A DNA stretch of 64,000 bases from Holtermannia corniformis. Lineage: Eukaryota; Basidiomycota; Tremellomycetes; Holtermanniales. This document shows positions 46,101-58,210 of the stretch, one piece after another (position 1 is the stretch's first letter; each line of letters opens with the position of its first letter). The stretch is taken from positions 588,922 through 652,921 of the forward strand of contig BCIJ01000008.1 in assembly GCA_001599935.1 (NCBI GenBank), written 5' to 3'. A program made the position numbers and the translations under genes. The notes under the pieces were generated by a model, which was given only the letters and a program-made list of their open reading frames with translations, did not search any database and had not been told where the DNA came from.

Positions 46101-49100
46101 CTGATGCTCTGGCGCGAGGCAACATATGCGATTGACAACGACACGAGCTCGCCGCCGCTGGGGCTCTACCTTGAGCTCCTCGCGACTAGTTTGCACCTGC
46201 ATCCACCCTGGCTGGCAGAATACTGGATCGACACGCTCGACGTCATGACGCGCGCGCTGGAAGTGGAGAACCCGCCGCGGTCACCGATCATCCTCGCACT
46301 GGCGACCGTGCTCAAGCAAGAGTCGTGCTCGCCTCAAGTGCAACAGCTAGTCATTCCTTTGATCTGCCAGGTGATGGAAGGTACCGACGATCCGGAAGTT
46401 TTGCTAGCCGGTCTCGGAACCCTGTCGAACAAGAAACTGCGACCATCGATGCGCCAGATGCTCGGCGTGTGGTCGCCCGTCGTCTTGACCACGCTGGATC
46501 CGTTGAAACCGCGCGAAGTCATTTTGCAAGCGATCCGCCTGTTGGCCTGCCTTGCCAACACGATCGACCTCGGTGAAAATGAGTGGTACTTTGCACGGCC
46601 CCTGCGTAAACTCCTTCTCAACATGAATCTCGAGATTCAGATCATGGCAGAGGCGACGGCACGCAAAATGCGCAAGGTAAATGCGTTTGAGCGCGACGGC
46701 GACGCCAAGGACGATCCGTCGCTCAAGTGGGATCTGATCGAGCCGGATGTGGATACATTCTTCGAGGACCTCGCACAGCGCAATCGTGTACCGACCAAGC
46801 CGCTACGTCAAGTGTGGAAAAGGGGGTTACTCCAGCCGCTGGGAAGCGTTCTGCCGTACGCCTGGCTGCGCAATCTGTACCAGCTCGCGATGGAGGGCTC
46901 CAACGTGCCGGTGTATGCGACGGCGGCCAAGGTGGGTGACTCTTGCCAGACGCGACTGACGTCAGCTCGGCCCGCTGGTACACAAGACGCTGTTCAGCTC
47001 GACTTTTCTCGCATGCTGGAATCAGCTAGAAGCGGATCCGCAGCTCAAGGTGAGAACGTGTAGCTTGGCTACGCTGACCTGCAGGACCAAGTCAACCACA
47101 CTCTCCAAGAGCTCATGAAGCCAAATGTTCCCACTGAGATCCGGCGGGCCATCGTCGGTGTCATCGAGTTCCTCCAGCGCGGTCAGGCAATCAAGATGCC
47201 GCCGAGCGTGTTCACCGAGGCGATGCAGTGTGTCGGCGACATGTACGCCGGCGAGCTGGACGCGCCAGTACCCGCGCTTGCACTGTGAGTCTACTCTGGC
47301 AGACTGCGCTGACCCTAGGTGGTACGCCGAGATCAAGGCCGAGTCGGACATCAACCCAGAAGTGCTGCAGGAACTCATCAACCTTAACATAAGGTGGGTA
47401 CATCGGGCACGAACGAGCTGACAAGCAGGGTCGGACATGAGGGTGGGTTTGCCAAGCACGACCGAGCTGACGGCAGACAACAACTCGCAAGTCGATTCCG
47501 CGTGGTCGACCTTGTTGTGGGCCGAGGACGAGTTTGGGGTCGAACCGAATCCGCAGTGGCTGCAGCAGCTCCACCGATGGGACCACGCGCTGCAGGAGCA
47601 GGACCGAGTGGATGCCAACAACCCGCAGACTTTCGAGGGCGCACGAACGCGGCTGATCTGCTGTAAGTTGTTGCATAGCAATCGCGCTGACGACAGACCA
47701 CGCGCTGGGGCAGTATGACCAGGGCTTTGCCGTCGTGCAGGACCTGTTTGACAGCTTTACCGACAGCGAGCGCCGCAAGACGGCCCTGTACGCGACGGAA
47801 GCGGCCTGGCACATGGTGAGTCGAGCTCGAGTGACTACGCTAACGGCAGGGTCAATACGATGCAATGGCCGACTTTTTGACGTATCACCAGGCTGGTCCG
47901 GCCAAGAGCATGTACAAGTAGGTCCTCTCCGGCCGACGGCGCTGACGCCAGGGCGATCATGGATATTCGCAACAAGAACTATGTCATGGCATTCAAGCAC
48001 ATTGGCAAGGCTCAGCGCTTGTTATACGACGAGCTGCAGCGCAACACGCCGCAGGATTCAGCACTGGCAATGGAGTCGCTTGCGACCGGGCAGTGCTTGA
48101 CCGAGCTGCAGGAGGTCATCCAATACATTTCCGCGCCGGAGACTCGCCACTACATCCTCCAAGGATGGCGCGAGCGCTTCAAGCGGAGTTTCAAGGATCC
48201 AAACGGCTGGGTCAAACGGCTGAGGATCTGGTCAATGGCGTGTCCAAACGAGACCAAGGATCTGCAGAACTGCTGGCTGTAAGTCGTACCGAGATGACCG
48301 CGCTGACCCCAGCGACACGGCCAAGCTTTTCGATCGCACCGGCCGGCCTGAAGCCGGCCGCAGCATCCTTCGGATCGCCAGTGTGCTACCGCCGCCTCCT
48401 GGATGCAAAGCGGAATACACCAAGATCCAGCTTGACTTTGCCGCAGCGCAGCGCGAGGAAGATATGCCAAAAATGAAACAGCTCCTTGTCGAGCTGGAAG
48501 ACCACACGTCGACGTACCTCGAGGCGCTCGGTGTTGATCGGCGCAGGTTCGAGGGACAGGCGCTTGGGCTGCAGCTGCTGCAGGTTCCTGCGACCGTCGA
48601 CGCGACAGCCAAGCGCGCGCTGGCACGGCGCTACCAGCGATGGGCCGAGTGGATCCAACACATGTCGTCGAGTTGGCGGATGGTGAGTCTTGATCGCGCA
48701 ACGGAGCTGACCGCAGGATGCCGCCTCGCCGGTCTACAGCTACCTGTCGCTTGCGGCCAAGCTGGACGACGAATGGTGAGTTCTTTCGAGTGAGCGTGGC
48801 TGACGGCAGGTTCAAAGCGGGGCACGAGCTGAGTGCTGCGGCCATGGCGATATACGAAGCGCACGGGTTCGACGGCGAGCAACAGGCGTTGAACGCGTAT
48901 GGTGAGTGTCGGTTTCTTGGCTGTCGCTGATTGTAGTCGTGCCCGCCATCCGCGGACTGTTCCAGGCGATCCGAGCGCGCGAATCGCTCGAGCGCCAGAT
49001 CAAGGTCACCCTCCGCCTCGTCACGCTGTGGTTCCGCTTTGGCGCCGATGAGTCGGTCCAGTACGAGATCCGGCACCAGCTGTCGACGACGCCGGTGGCC

Positions 49101-51418
49101 GGGTGGCTGAATGCGATCCCCCAACTGATCGCCCGGCTCGGCGTGGACAATGACGCGCTGCGCTCCACGCTGGTCGACCTGCTCAAGCGCGTCAGCTTTC
49201 AATATCCCCACAGCATGATCTGGCCTCTGACCGCTGCGCAAATCATCCATAAGCAGGCGGCGACCGAGATCATGGACCACATTTGCTCGCTCCAGGACGG
49301 CTCTCGCCTAGTCGCGCAGGCGAAGATGGTCAGCAAAGAGTTGATCCGGACATCAACCAGCCTGCTCGAGCGCTGGAAAAACCTGATCGACTCGTGCCTG
49401 CCGCGCAAGCACCTGTTTGAGATCAAGTGGCAGCACGTCGGTAATTTTCTGCAAGCCGATATGGAGCTCCTCGAGCATCCGGAAACGCCTGCCGAGCACG
49501 AGTTTGTCAAGCTCTTTGGCGGCAAGTTGCTCCGGATCCAGTCGCTCCTCGCGCAGTACACGACCGGCAACAAGGACACGATTGTGAAGACTGTGTGTTC
49601 CTTGCTGTACGAGGTTTACGTTGACCTCGACAACACGCTCGCGACGTGGAAGTATCCCGGGTTCAGTCTGGATATCCGTCAAACAGCTCCACGCCTGCTC
49701 GCCGTCAAGGACTACATCCTGACCGTGCCGGGCAAGTACGACCCCGGGCTTCCGCTCGTAAACCAAGCGTTTATTTTGTCGTTTGAAAAGACGGTCGACG
49801 TCTTGCCGTCGAAACAAATCCCGCGAAGGCTCAACATCCAAGGGTCGACCGAGACGCACACGTTTTTGCTCAAGGGTGGGTCCTTCCTCGCTGACCTGGC
49901 TGACGATCAGGGAGCGAGGATGCGCGGGCGGACCAGCTGATGATGCAGCTGTTCAACCTGCTGAATTTGCTGCTGAACTCGAACCAGGAGGCGTTTGCGC
50001 GCTGCCTCTACGTCAGAGTAGGTCCGACCCGTGTGACGGCGCTGACCGCAGCCCTACGCCGTGATCCCGCTCGGGCAGAGCTCGGGCCTGACGTCCTGGG
50101 TCAAGAACACGCAAACGTATGTGCCTCTGCAGCGAGCGCGCTGACCGTCAGCATGCAGCACGTCATCAGCGCACACCGCGAGAGGGAGAAGCAGACCAAG
50201 TTGAGCAATTACGAACTCGCGAGCATGCTCGGGTACGACCCGCAGACTTTTGACCCGCGCCACGACAAGCCGAAATTCGACGGCGAGCTCGAGTCGGATC
50301 GCTACGACAAGCTGCCGATCGCAGTCAAGGTCGAGCGCCTCAAGGCGGCCTTGTCGCATTCCAAGCAAGGTGAGCGCATGTGTCACGAACCGGCTGACGA
50401 CAGACGCCATCAAGGCGGTGCTATGGCAGCAGAGCAACTCGGCAGACATTTGGCTCAAGCGCCGCACCTCGTTTGCGCGGACCGTGGGGGTGTCGAGTAA
50501 GTCGCACTGGCACGACCGAACTGACGCCAGGCATGATTGGGTACATTGCCGGCCTCGGCGACCGGCACGGGCAAAACATTCTGATAGACATGCACGCCTT
50601 CAGTGTGATCCACATTGATCACGGCGATGCATGGGAGACGGCGCAACACCGGCCGCGTTACCCGGAAAAGGTGCCGTTCCGTCTGACACGCATGATGACC
50701 AACGCGTTTGAACTTGCCGGAGCCCAAGGGCACGAGGTTCCGGGCAGCCGGGGTAACTTTAAGAAAGCGTGCGAGGTGACGATGCAAGTGTTGCGTGAGA
50801 ACCGCGATGCGCTGCTGTCGGTCCTAGAGGTGAGTCGGTTCTCATGGGCTGCACTGACGGCAGGCGTTTGTGCACGACCCTCTGCTCGATTGGCTCAAGG
50901 AGAATCCCCTTTCCGCGAATCTGCCGCCTGAAGGTAGGTGCATCCGTTGGGACCACGCTGACGGCAGTGACCCACTCGCCCAACGCGCCAGCCGAGCCAA
51001 ACGCCGACAGCAAGGCGATACAAAAGCAGGTGCAAGCGATCCAGGCGTCGCTGGGACAGCGCCAATCGCTGCTCGACATCAAGCACCGCCCGGCCACGCT
51101 TGGCATGTCCCTCAGCACGCTGCCGCCGATCCTTGCGAGTCCAGACTCTGTCGGGTCGTCGCCTTCGCAAGACGAAAGCTACACTGCGAGGATTGTCGGC
51201 GGCAGCACCATGACCAACGAGCGGGCCCTCCAGGTGTTGAGCGTGATTGAGAAAAAGCTCTCTGGCAAGGCCGAAGGCGCTCAAGTCGGCGTACGCACGT
51301 CTGTGCAGCAGCTGATCCGAGACGCGACCAGTCTTGAGAACCTGAGTCAAGGTGAGTGCATCGTCGTTTGCCGAGCTGACCGTCAGGTTATGTCCTCGGC
51401 TGGTGTCCATACTTGTAA
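43153..51418 (+). CDS. TOR: TOR-type phosphatidylinositol kinase-related kinase
   Basis: Growth-controlling Ser/Thr kinase of the PIKK family, 2400 residues. Exon ends: 43153-43242, 43277-43412, 43448-43591, 43627-43868, 43903-44115, 44149-44414, 44451-44776, 44811-44981, 45016-45262, 45297-45341, 45376-45808, 45843-46931, 46966-47049, 47085-47284, 47319-47393, 47429-47442, 47477-47662, 47697-47815, 47850-47917, 47952-48278, 48313-48682, 48717-48775, 48810-48901, 48937-49875, 49911-50017, 50052-50116, 50152-50369, 50404-50496, 50531-50829, 50864-50933, 50968-51351, 51387-51418. HEAT and FAT repeats precede an FRB domain (KMVSKELIRTS, about residue 1800). The kinase has TFLLKG, AVIPLG..SGL, GLGDRHGQN and HIDHGDAWE, then EKVPFRLTRM and FATC ending GWCPYL. 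DFG is replaced by DHG. Thirty-one introns of 33-36 nt. Confidence 0.92.
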
Positions 51419-51533
51419 GGAATATATGCGGAGATATGTAAAAGAAAGTGACGTCTAGCAATGGGTGCTAGAGCGGCTAGCATCGCCACCTTGAACGCTT
51501 CAGCTCCACGTCGTGAGCCATCTGCACATCACA

Positions 51534-52693
51534 ATGGCAGACGAACGCAAAAAGCAGCTGGTCGCGAACTTGTGAGCTCTTAGCTTCTCGTTCGATCTGA
51601 CAGCGCAGCATCGACTTTCTCCGGGAGAGCGCAACCGATGGGAGCGTAAAGGAGGACGACAAGGAGTCGCTCGAGGTTGCGGGTGGGTTGTCAGTGGCAC
51701 GGCCGAGCTGATGACAGTGCAATGCCTCGCGGAATCGTTTGGCGTCGACCCAGAGGATAGTGCCAAGCACAGCATCAAGCCGGCGTCGCTCTTGTCCATC
51801 CTCGACGTGTACCTCAAGACCAAGGCCAAGGCGGCGGCACCGGCGGCGCCGACCGTGCCGACCGCACCGACAGTTGACAAGGCTGGCGCGGAAAAGCTCA
51901 AGGCAGAGGGCAACGCGCTCATGTCGCAGAAACTGTACGACTCGGCGATCCAAAAGTACACCGAGGCGATTCAAAAGGACCCAACGAGTGCAGTTTACCT
52001 CAGCAACCGTGCCGCTGCGTGGGGCGGGGTCGGTCAGCACGAAAAGGCCGTCGAGGACGCACAAAAGGCGCTCGAGGTGGACCCGACGTTCTCAAAGGCG
52101 TTCTCGCGTCTAGGGTGGGTGTCGCTCGCGACGACCGGGCTGACGCCAGCCACGCTCACTTTTCCCTGGGCAATTATGCCGACGCAATCGAGGCGTACGA
52201 GTCGGGCTTGGCGATTGACGGAGGCAATGCCAACATGAAGACGGCGCTCACTGCGGCCAAGTCGCGTCTCGCCGAGAGCGAGGTGCAGGCGCCTGCCCCG
52301 AGCGGGCCCAGCGGCGGTAGCGGCGGCATGCCCGACCTGAGCGCACTAGCCGGTCTAATGGGCGGCGGCGGCGGCGGTGGTGGTGGTGGTGGTGGAATGC
52401 CCGACCTGGCGGCCATGATGAAGAACCCGGCTCTGATGAACATGTAAGTCACCTCGATGCTTCCCCGCTGACGACAGGGCTCAACAGATGATGGCCAACG
52501 GCGGGATGGAAAAGCTGATGCAGAACCCGGCGCTCCGGGGCATGGCCGAAAACATGCAAAACGGCGGCGGCATGCCCGATTTCAGCCAAATGGCAAACGA
52601 CCCGGCCATGCGCGACCTGTAAGTGCTTGGCACGTCGGCCATGCTGACCCGCGCAGGGCTCAGTCGTTCATGGGCCAAGGCGGAGGTAGATAG
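51534..52693 (+). CDS. SGT2: SGT2/SGTA co-chaperone for tail-anchored proteins
   Basis: TPR co-chaperone that hands tail-anchored membrane proteins to the GET pathway via Get4/Get5 and Hsp70/Hsp90. Exons 51534-51571, 51609-51682, 51718-52114, 52150-52443, 52478-52618, 52657-52693 give 326 residues. The N-terminal dimer domain (KKQLVANFIDFLRE) is followed by a linker, three TPRs at about residues 98-215 (AEKLKAEGNALMSQKLYDSA, AVYLSNRAAAWGGVGQHEKA, AFSRLGHAHFSLGNYADAIEAYESGL), then a Gly/Met/Asn-rich C-terminal substrate-binding region with NPALRGMAENM and NDPAMRDL STI1-type helices. A run of about 12 glycines (52361-52395) sits in that region. Confidence 0.95.
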
Positions 52694-52920
52694 CCGGATG
52701 CATGACGCTGTGGTGTCTGCGCGAAAACCGGCAGTGGCAAACGCCACCCGTGGTGCCGGCACGCCCGCCGCGAGTGTCGATCTTTGAGTGAAACAGTCTC
52801 GCCTGCGCGGCGCCTCTGCGACAGCGCACCGGTCCTTCATCCCCGAGCTCGCGGCCGGCGGATGCTGACTGACCACTCATTCGATGGGTTATAGGGTCAG
52901 GATGCAGATGAGAACACGCA

Positions 52921-53520
52921 ATGTGCATCCTCCAGCGGCGACGGCGCACGTCCTTGCGAATGGGTTGCAGCTCGCTGGCGTTGGGCTCGAAGCCAGAGAC
53001 AATCTCTCAAGAATCACAGATGGTCGCAGCCGAGCAAGCGTTCCGCGGGATCAAGGGTGAGTGCCGAGAGTTACAGCCCAGCTCATCTGTAGCACTCGCA
53101 GAGGCAGAGAAACCCCTGCCCTCGCCCACCAGCCTCGTTGTCAAGTGCCCATTCAGCACTTGGCGGCCTGCGCCGCACACCCCCGACACTTCTCCCGCCA
53201 ACACGCCGATCCTCACACCACAGTCCTCGCCCATTGCCGTTCCTGCTAGAGCCCTTCCGCCCGAGCACACTTTCAACTCGGCTGCGTCTGGTCACGAACT
53301 CGCGTCGCCAACGCTGGACGAGTGGGCCTTTGTGCCAGTCAAGGCGCTCGCAAGACGAACGAAAGCAGCCGCCATCACTTTGCCAAACCTATTCCCACGC
53401 ACCAAGCGGATCGGCCTCGGCCTGTGCCCACTGCCTCACGGTCACGGTCGAAGACTTTCCGTCGTGATCGAGGCAGATGGCGTTGCATTATACGAGACCG
53501 CACTGGCTCTGGCTGAATAA
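52921..53520 (+). CDS. Hypothetical Pro/Ser-rich protein
   Basis: Not recognised. Exons 52921-53056 and 53102-53520 give 184 residues; the 45-nt intron (GTGAGT...CGCAG) keeps the frame, so retention would also be readable. The central region is rich in Pro, Ser and Thr (PHTPDTSPANTPILTPQSSP), suggesting a disordered, phosphorylated protein. The C-terminus has a basic RRTKAAAITLPNLFPRTKR cluster and ends ALYETALALAE. No membrane span. It is convergent with the four-TM protein gene, with 36 bp between stops. Confidence 0.5.
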   Translation: MCILQRRRRTSLRMGCSSLALGSKPETISQESQMVAAEQAFRGIKGECRELQPSSSVALAEAEKPLPSPTSLVVKCPFSTWRPAPHTPDTSPANTPILTPQSSPIAVPARALPPEHTFNSAASGHELASPTLDEWAFVPVKALARRTKAAAITLPNLFPRTKRIGLGLCPLPHGHGRRLSVVIEADGVALYETALALAE

Positions 53521-53556
53521 CTGAAGCATATCATGTATCCCTAGCATTATCTGGCA

Positions 53557-55880
53557 TTAGCCTTGTTCGTACAGACCAAACTCACCATCAGTTCGTCTGT
53601 ATCCCGCCGCAATAGAGGAGATGCTCGATCGGCTCAGCACCGTCCCGGAGCGTACGCGCTTGACCTGAGGATCCGCCCCGGCCTTTTGCAGCAGGCTGAC
53701 CGAGCTGGAACGTGCGCGCAGAATGGCGGCCGACGTCGCAGCGCGCGCTCGACTCGACGCGCTCGAGTTGGAGCCAGATACCGTCCGTCTCGAGGTGGCA
53801 GATACCGACCGCTTGCGGTCGAGCGAGGCCGAGCTTCCGGTCAAAAGCCCTACATCGTCTTCCGCTTCACCAGAGTGCTCGCTGGACTGCGTCGACAGGC
53901 GCTTACCAAACTCGTCTGGGCTTGCCACGACCGACTTGGAGCCAGCCAACGACGCGTGGGGCGTATAAAACTGGTCTCGCGAGGCCGTCGCCGAGCTCGC
54001 TTGGGGCTGGGTCGAAGCACTAACCTGCCGAGTCGTAGTCGTGCCCGACACTTGGCGCTCGCCGATATGCCACAGTGACGTCCCGGATGGATCCCGACTG
54101 TGCGACGGGTTCGGCGGGCGTTCAATCGGCAGTGTGCCAGATTCCGGCCGCGGTCGGATCTCCTCCAGCAGCCCGGTCTCTGTCGGTGTGCGCGCGTGGT
54201 TTGGCGAAGTCGGCGACCGTGCTCCCCAGTTGATCGACTGGTTCAAAAAGCTTGGGTTGCGCTTGCGCACGAGGCATAGCTCGAATGCGTCCTGGATCCG
54301 CGCGCGTGTCCGTTCGCGCCAAGCCCAGAGCAGCTCGTCCTCTTCGATGCGCCAGGTTTTCTCGGGGATCTCACGGATCGACGGGTCGTACGATGGTCTG
54401 CGCTGGACGGGTGTGCGGCGGGCAGGGAGGCATGCTTGATCGCCGATGATGCCGGCCAAAGGGCGGCCGGAGAACACCCACAGGCCGAGCCAGGCGACAA
54501 GGAGCAGGGCAACGCGCAGTGCGGCCCAGCTGACGAATGCAATCAGCACACCGCGTGCGTACGGCGTGAGCTGCGTCCCGGTGAAGAACTGCTGGTCCCT
54601 TGAAGACGTTTGCGTCGATGCTGCCGAGAACGCGACCAGCAGCGCAATGGCCAGAGCGGCCCTAGGGAGCAGAAGGATCGTCGGCGCCAACGTCTGCGCG
54701 AGAAGATGACACGTTTCAGGTATCACATCCAGCGCGTGCGGCGTGCCGAGCGGGGACAGACGGACATGGGCGATGAAGGAAAAGTGCGGAAACGATTTGA
54801 GCGACAGGTGCAGGCTTGCCGGGAGGGAAAGATAGATTGGTTCAATCGCGGGGCGTGCTAATGTCAGCCGTGTCGACGCAAACCGACTTACGAGCCCGCC
54901 AGCGCCGCCAGAATTCATAACCGACCTCCCACCCGAGCCAGACGGCAAAGATGGTAATCGCGAGGGATACAGAGAATGCCACCGTTGCAAACGTCCAATT
55001 GCGTCCCGAACCTGTGACGGGATGTTTCGCACACTGGATCAGGCAGTAGAGCACGTTGACGTCGAAAAACTGGCGTCAGCGGGGTTCCTGCGAGACGACT
55101 TACCAAGCCGATCAGAGCCCAGGCGATCCAAGTGATCCACAGCACGACCCACGCGACCCGCTCCCAGTCGAGGGAAGACCGCTTACGGACAATGCCGAGG
55201 TTGAGATCTTTCTTCTTGAACCGGGGAATCTCGACTAGATCGTTTGGCACTTGGCGGCTCGCTGGGGACAATGGCGGGAGGTTGGACCGGCTGGAACGCA
55301 CCGAACCTGGAGCGTATTGCTGGGGTAGCCTGGCTGAAGGCGGCTGCGGCGCCGCACGAAGCAGGATGGACGATGACGTGGGGGTCGTGGGCGACAGCAG
55401 CGGCTTGACCCCGAGCTGGCCGTAATCTCGCTTCTTGTCGCCCTCTGGCGGGAGCGACGGCTTGATCAGCCGGACCTCGGGGACGTCTTCCATTTGACGC
55501 AACGCTTCGTTGGACAGGGCGATATGCCGGCGCAGGCTCGGCGTCAGGCTCGAGATGGATGTTTCAGCGTGGTGCTCGGTCGGTCTCGCCGTCGAGGTAG
55601 AATACGCCGAGGGTGAAGGTCGTGCAGTCCGCGTCGAGGCAGAAGATGTTGGAGAGTGGAGCGTGTCCAGCACGTTGCGAAGCAGGGAGCCGGAAATGGA
55701 TACTCGCCTGGTTTGTTCGTCGGGGTTTGTGTCCGTCACCAGCTTCAACCTCTTTGGTGATCGGGGCGGTCTCGGCGGAGGTCCCTGGGTTACAGAATGT
55801 CGTCGCGCTCGTAAATGGTCGTTACTGGTCGTGGTTGTAGTGGTTGCAAAAGCTTGCGCAGTAGGTCGCTCGCTGTGCAT
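53557..55880 (-). CDS. Four-span membrane protein with long Ser-rich tails, unrecognised
   Basis: No family recognised. Exons (descending) 55880-55104, 55069-54892, 54857-53557 give 751 residues. About 240 disordered N-terminal residues (poly-Thr, SPxxSPKR, PPRPPRSP) lead to two membrane spans (VAWVVLWITWIAWALIGLVF and FATVAFSVSLAITIFAVWLG), a loop with RPAIEPIYLSLPASLHLS, then two more spans (TILLLPRAALAIALLVAFSA and VLIAFVSWAALRVALLLVAW). About 310 C-terminal cytosolic residues are Ser/Arg-rich, with an RIEEDELLWAWRERTRARI helix just after the last span. Even span number puts both tails on the same side. A basidiomycete-specific organelle or nuclear-envelope protein is a guess. Confidence 0.75.
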
Positions 55881-56711
55881 CGCGCACGGTCCGGCTTCAG
55901 GGGGTTGAACGAGAGTCTACGCGGCTCGATCGCGTCTGTGCGTAGGGCCAGCCTGGTGAGTAGTAATCAGATGAATGAAGAAGCTTGTCAGTGAGCAGCA
56001 ACACTTCGGTAGTGTCAACAACATGGTCCGCCTCACGAAAAGGGGTCAAGGTCTGTGCTAGATGTGACTTGAAACGCGAACGCGAGTGTGTCAGGGTGGG
56101 CAGACTTGCGTCGTCCTTTTCACTGGTCGGCGCAATCGTACTGAAGTGATCGAGTCCAACAAAGTCATGGCTCGAGCAGGACAACTGGCCGCACTTACAC
56201 GTGTTTGCATCTTCCACAGCAGGAGACCTCAACGTTTTGCCGAGTTGCTGCGGACGGTCTCGGTACAAGCAGTCGCTTGAGCGGAATTCTACGCGTTGGC
56301 AGGCCAGGACACCGATCGAGTGAGGGAAACACGACGGGAGCATGTCTTCGCCCGACTCAGATTCTAACGCCGAGTTGACCACGCTGACCAACGCCGGAGT
56401 CAACACCGGAGCTGACACTGAGTGTTGACGCCGAAGCCCCTCGGACGCCCGCAGTGCAGCGCTGACAGCAGACCGCGCCGACGGAGCAGTCGCCCGCTAC
56501 ACCTCTCGCGGCGATCCAGGGTCGGCGACCGCCCTAGGGTCCAGTGGCAGACCGCCCGTCGCCAGCTGACCCCTCTTGACGCTGCTCGTGGATCACAACG
56601 AGGCAGCGCGAGCCTTGCCCGATTTGGGGGTAGCAAAATGTCGAATATACCGAGATCCGTCGACAGAGCTCTTCCCCCTCATCCCAACATCGACTCACCG
56701 CACATCCTATC
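55881..56711. other. Unassigned spacer
   Basis: About 0.8 kb. Both strands carry ORFs (173 codons minus from 56418; 125 codons plus from 56422), but neither has splice-supported extension, domain blocks or coding-like composition. Probably promoter sequence for both flanking divergent genes. Confidence 0.4.
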
Positions 56712-57219
56712 ATGGCGCCAGACCGTCAGCACCCCAGCTCTTCCTCGTCTGCTCACTCAAACGCAACGCGCAGTCGCCGCTCAGAGCGTCCAAGCCTGAT
56801 CGGCTCGCGCTCGGTAGGTAGAGCGATCAACAGCGGTCGCGTCGACTGACTGATCACAGTTGGCCGAGTTTGAGCGCCAGAAGAAGCTCCTGCTTGATGC
56901 TAAGCCACACACTCTATCTGCCGACCAGACAACCCGCATCTTCGCCGCCCTCGCTATCGAAGCCAGGGCTGAATACAACGCCGCCGTACGCGAGCGCACT
57001 CGTTTGCTCAAGAGGCGCATCAAACAGCAAGATCTCTTCCTCCCGCTTATCCAAATGAGCTTGTCGCTCGTCGCCGCCCGCGAGCACCACGCCCAGCAGC
57101 CCGGAGCCGACGCTGTCAACTTTGACAATAAGTTCAAGCAGGTCACAATGAGCCTGGTCGCAGTCTACCGGGCGGCTAGCGACGCGGTCTTCAAGGCCGA
57201 GGTACTCGGCCTCTCCTAA
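56712..57219 (+). CDS. Small helical hypothetical protein
   Basis: Not recognised. Exons 56712-56813 and 56860-57219 with a 46-nt intron give 153 residues. The first exon encodes a Ser/Arg-rich, probably disordered N-terminus (HPSSSSSAHSNATRSRR). The second is almost wholly helical and charged: LAEFERQKKLLLDAKPHTLS, ARAEYNAAVRERTRLLKRRI, LIQMSLSLVAAREHH and a C-terminal FKQVTMSLVAVYRAASDAVF. The size and helical pattern would suit a subunit of a larger complex, but I cannot name it. Start chosen because this ATG gives a clean in-phase join. Confidence 0.6.
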
Positions 57220-58110
57220 AGCCGCCACAACGCCATGTCCAGTATCGTTTCCAGCTCGCATCTCTCACTAATCGCAGTCAATCCCACCCTTGTCCCAGCA
57301 CTCCATGCCCCATCCCCCGCTCACACACCTTGTCCCATACTCGTGCCCAATATCCTGCGCTCTTTGTACTGCGCGATGCGATGCATCTCATTGTTCACTT
57401 ACAATCTGAGTGTGACAGAGCGTGAGCTTGGCCAGTCCAAACAAGTCCGCGACCAAACGGCGGCAAATTGCAGTACTTCGTCGTGCGAGCGAGCAACTGC
57501 CCAGATTCGCGACGCACCATCTCCATCTCACGAGTACCCATCTCTGCTGAAAGACGATGCACAAGTGGCTTACACAGTGGCGGTTCGATCAAACGACCGA
57601 ACGCTCCTAGCGCGGCTGAGTCTGAAGTCTACAATACACAGTGCCGATCAGCTCCTATCCGTTTCAGAGCTACGGCTGCTCCATGTCCGACGCAGAGGGG
57701 TGATGCGCTGCGAATCTGAAGCAAGCAACGACCACAACGACAAACCGCGCTTATACCGTCTTCGACGCGCCGTCGTCGACTCAAGACCCTGCAGGCCGCC
57801 ACAATCCGCCACGAACACGCCTTGACGTTCTACGGTCGTCGTAGCACGACACTGCCCCTGTGCTGACGGAGAGTGGCCGTCCACGAGTGATCGAAATTCG
57901 CCTATTCTGCTGCACCCTTCATACGCACCCCAACGTTCCGCGCGATCCTGAATCGACATGATTCCTTCAGTTGCACCTCTCGACGACCGGACTACACCAT
58001 CTGGCGGCCCGAACCTGCGTACGACCGGCTTACGGTCGCGGAGGGCCAGGAGAGTGGAAAACCTCGAAGCGGGTCGATTTCGAAGTCCAGGTGAGTATTC
58101 CGGCGCGTTC
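57220..58110. other. Gene-free spacer upstream of the tRNA/retroelement region
   Basis: About 0.9 kb with no supportable gene; overlapping short ORFs in several frames have no consistent coding signal. Confidence 0.45.
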
Positions 58111-58111
58111 T

Positions 58112-58172
58112 GGGCGGCATCTGGGATTTGAACGCGCCGCGAACACGCTACCACTGCGCCGCATGCGGGGTA
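58112..58172 (-). tRNA. tRNA-derived fragment (A and B boxes, no anticodon arm)
   Basis: On the minus strand GGCGCAGTGGTAGCG (A box) is followed after only about 15 nt by GTTCAAATCCC (B box) and AGATGCCGC. There is no room for an anticodon arm and the presumptive acceptor strands do not pair, so this is a tRNA-derived or short-interspersed-element-like fragment, not a working gene. Confidence 0.35.
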
Positions 58173-58210
58173 CTATAGCGATTGCCGTGTTGCCAGTTAC
58201 TCAAATAGGA

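Noticed and set aside
48150..49280. Minus-strand 376-codon ORF, the longest antisense frame within TOR
   Set aside because: It lies opposite well-conserved FAT-domain exons of TOR, crosses its introns and has no recognisable composition.
43153..51418. Regularly spaced near-identical short motifs (GAGCTGACGGCAG and GCGCTGACGCCAG) that at first resemble a repeat array
   Set aside because: Each one is the branch site plus 3' splice site of a 33-36-nt intron; spacing varies with exon length and there are no spacers or leader as in CRISPR.
53563..54078. Plus-strand 171-codon ORF
   Set aside because: Antisense of the Ser/Arg-rich tail of the four-span membrane protein, whose reading on the minus strand is continuous for 1301 nt.
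55897..56418. Minus-strand 173-codon ORF upstream of the four-span protein
   Set aside because: No domain, no intron-supported extension and unremarkable composition; a chance ORF in a promoter region is more likely.
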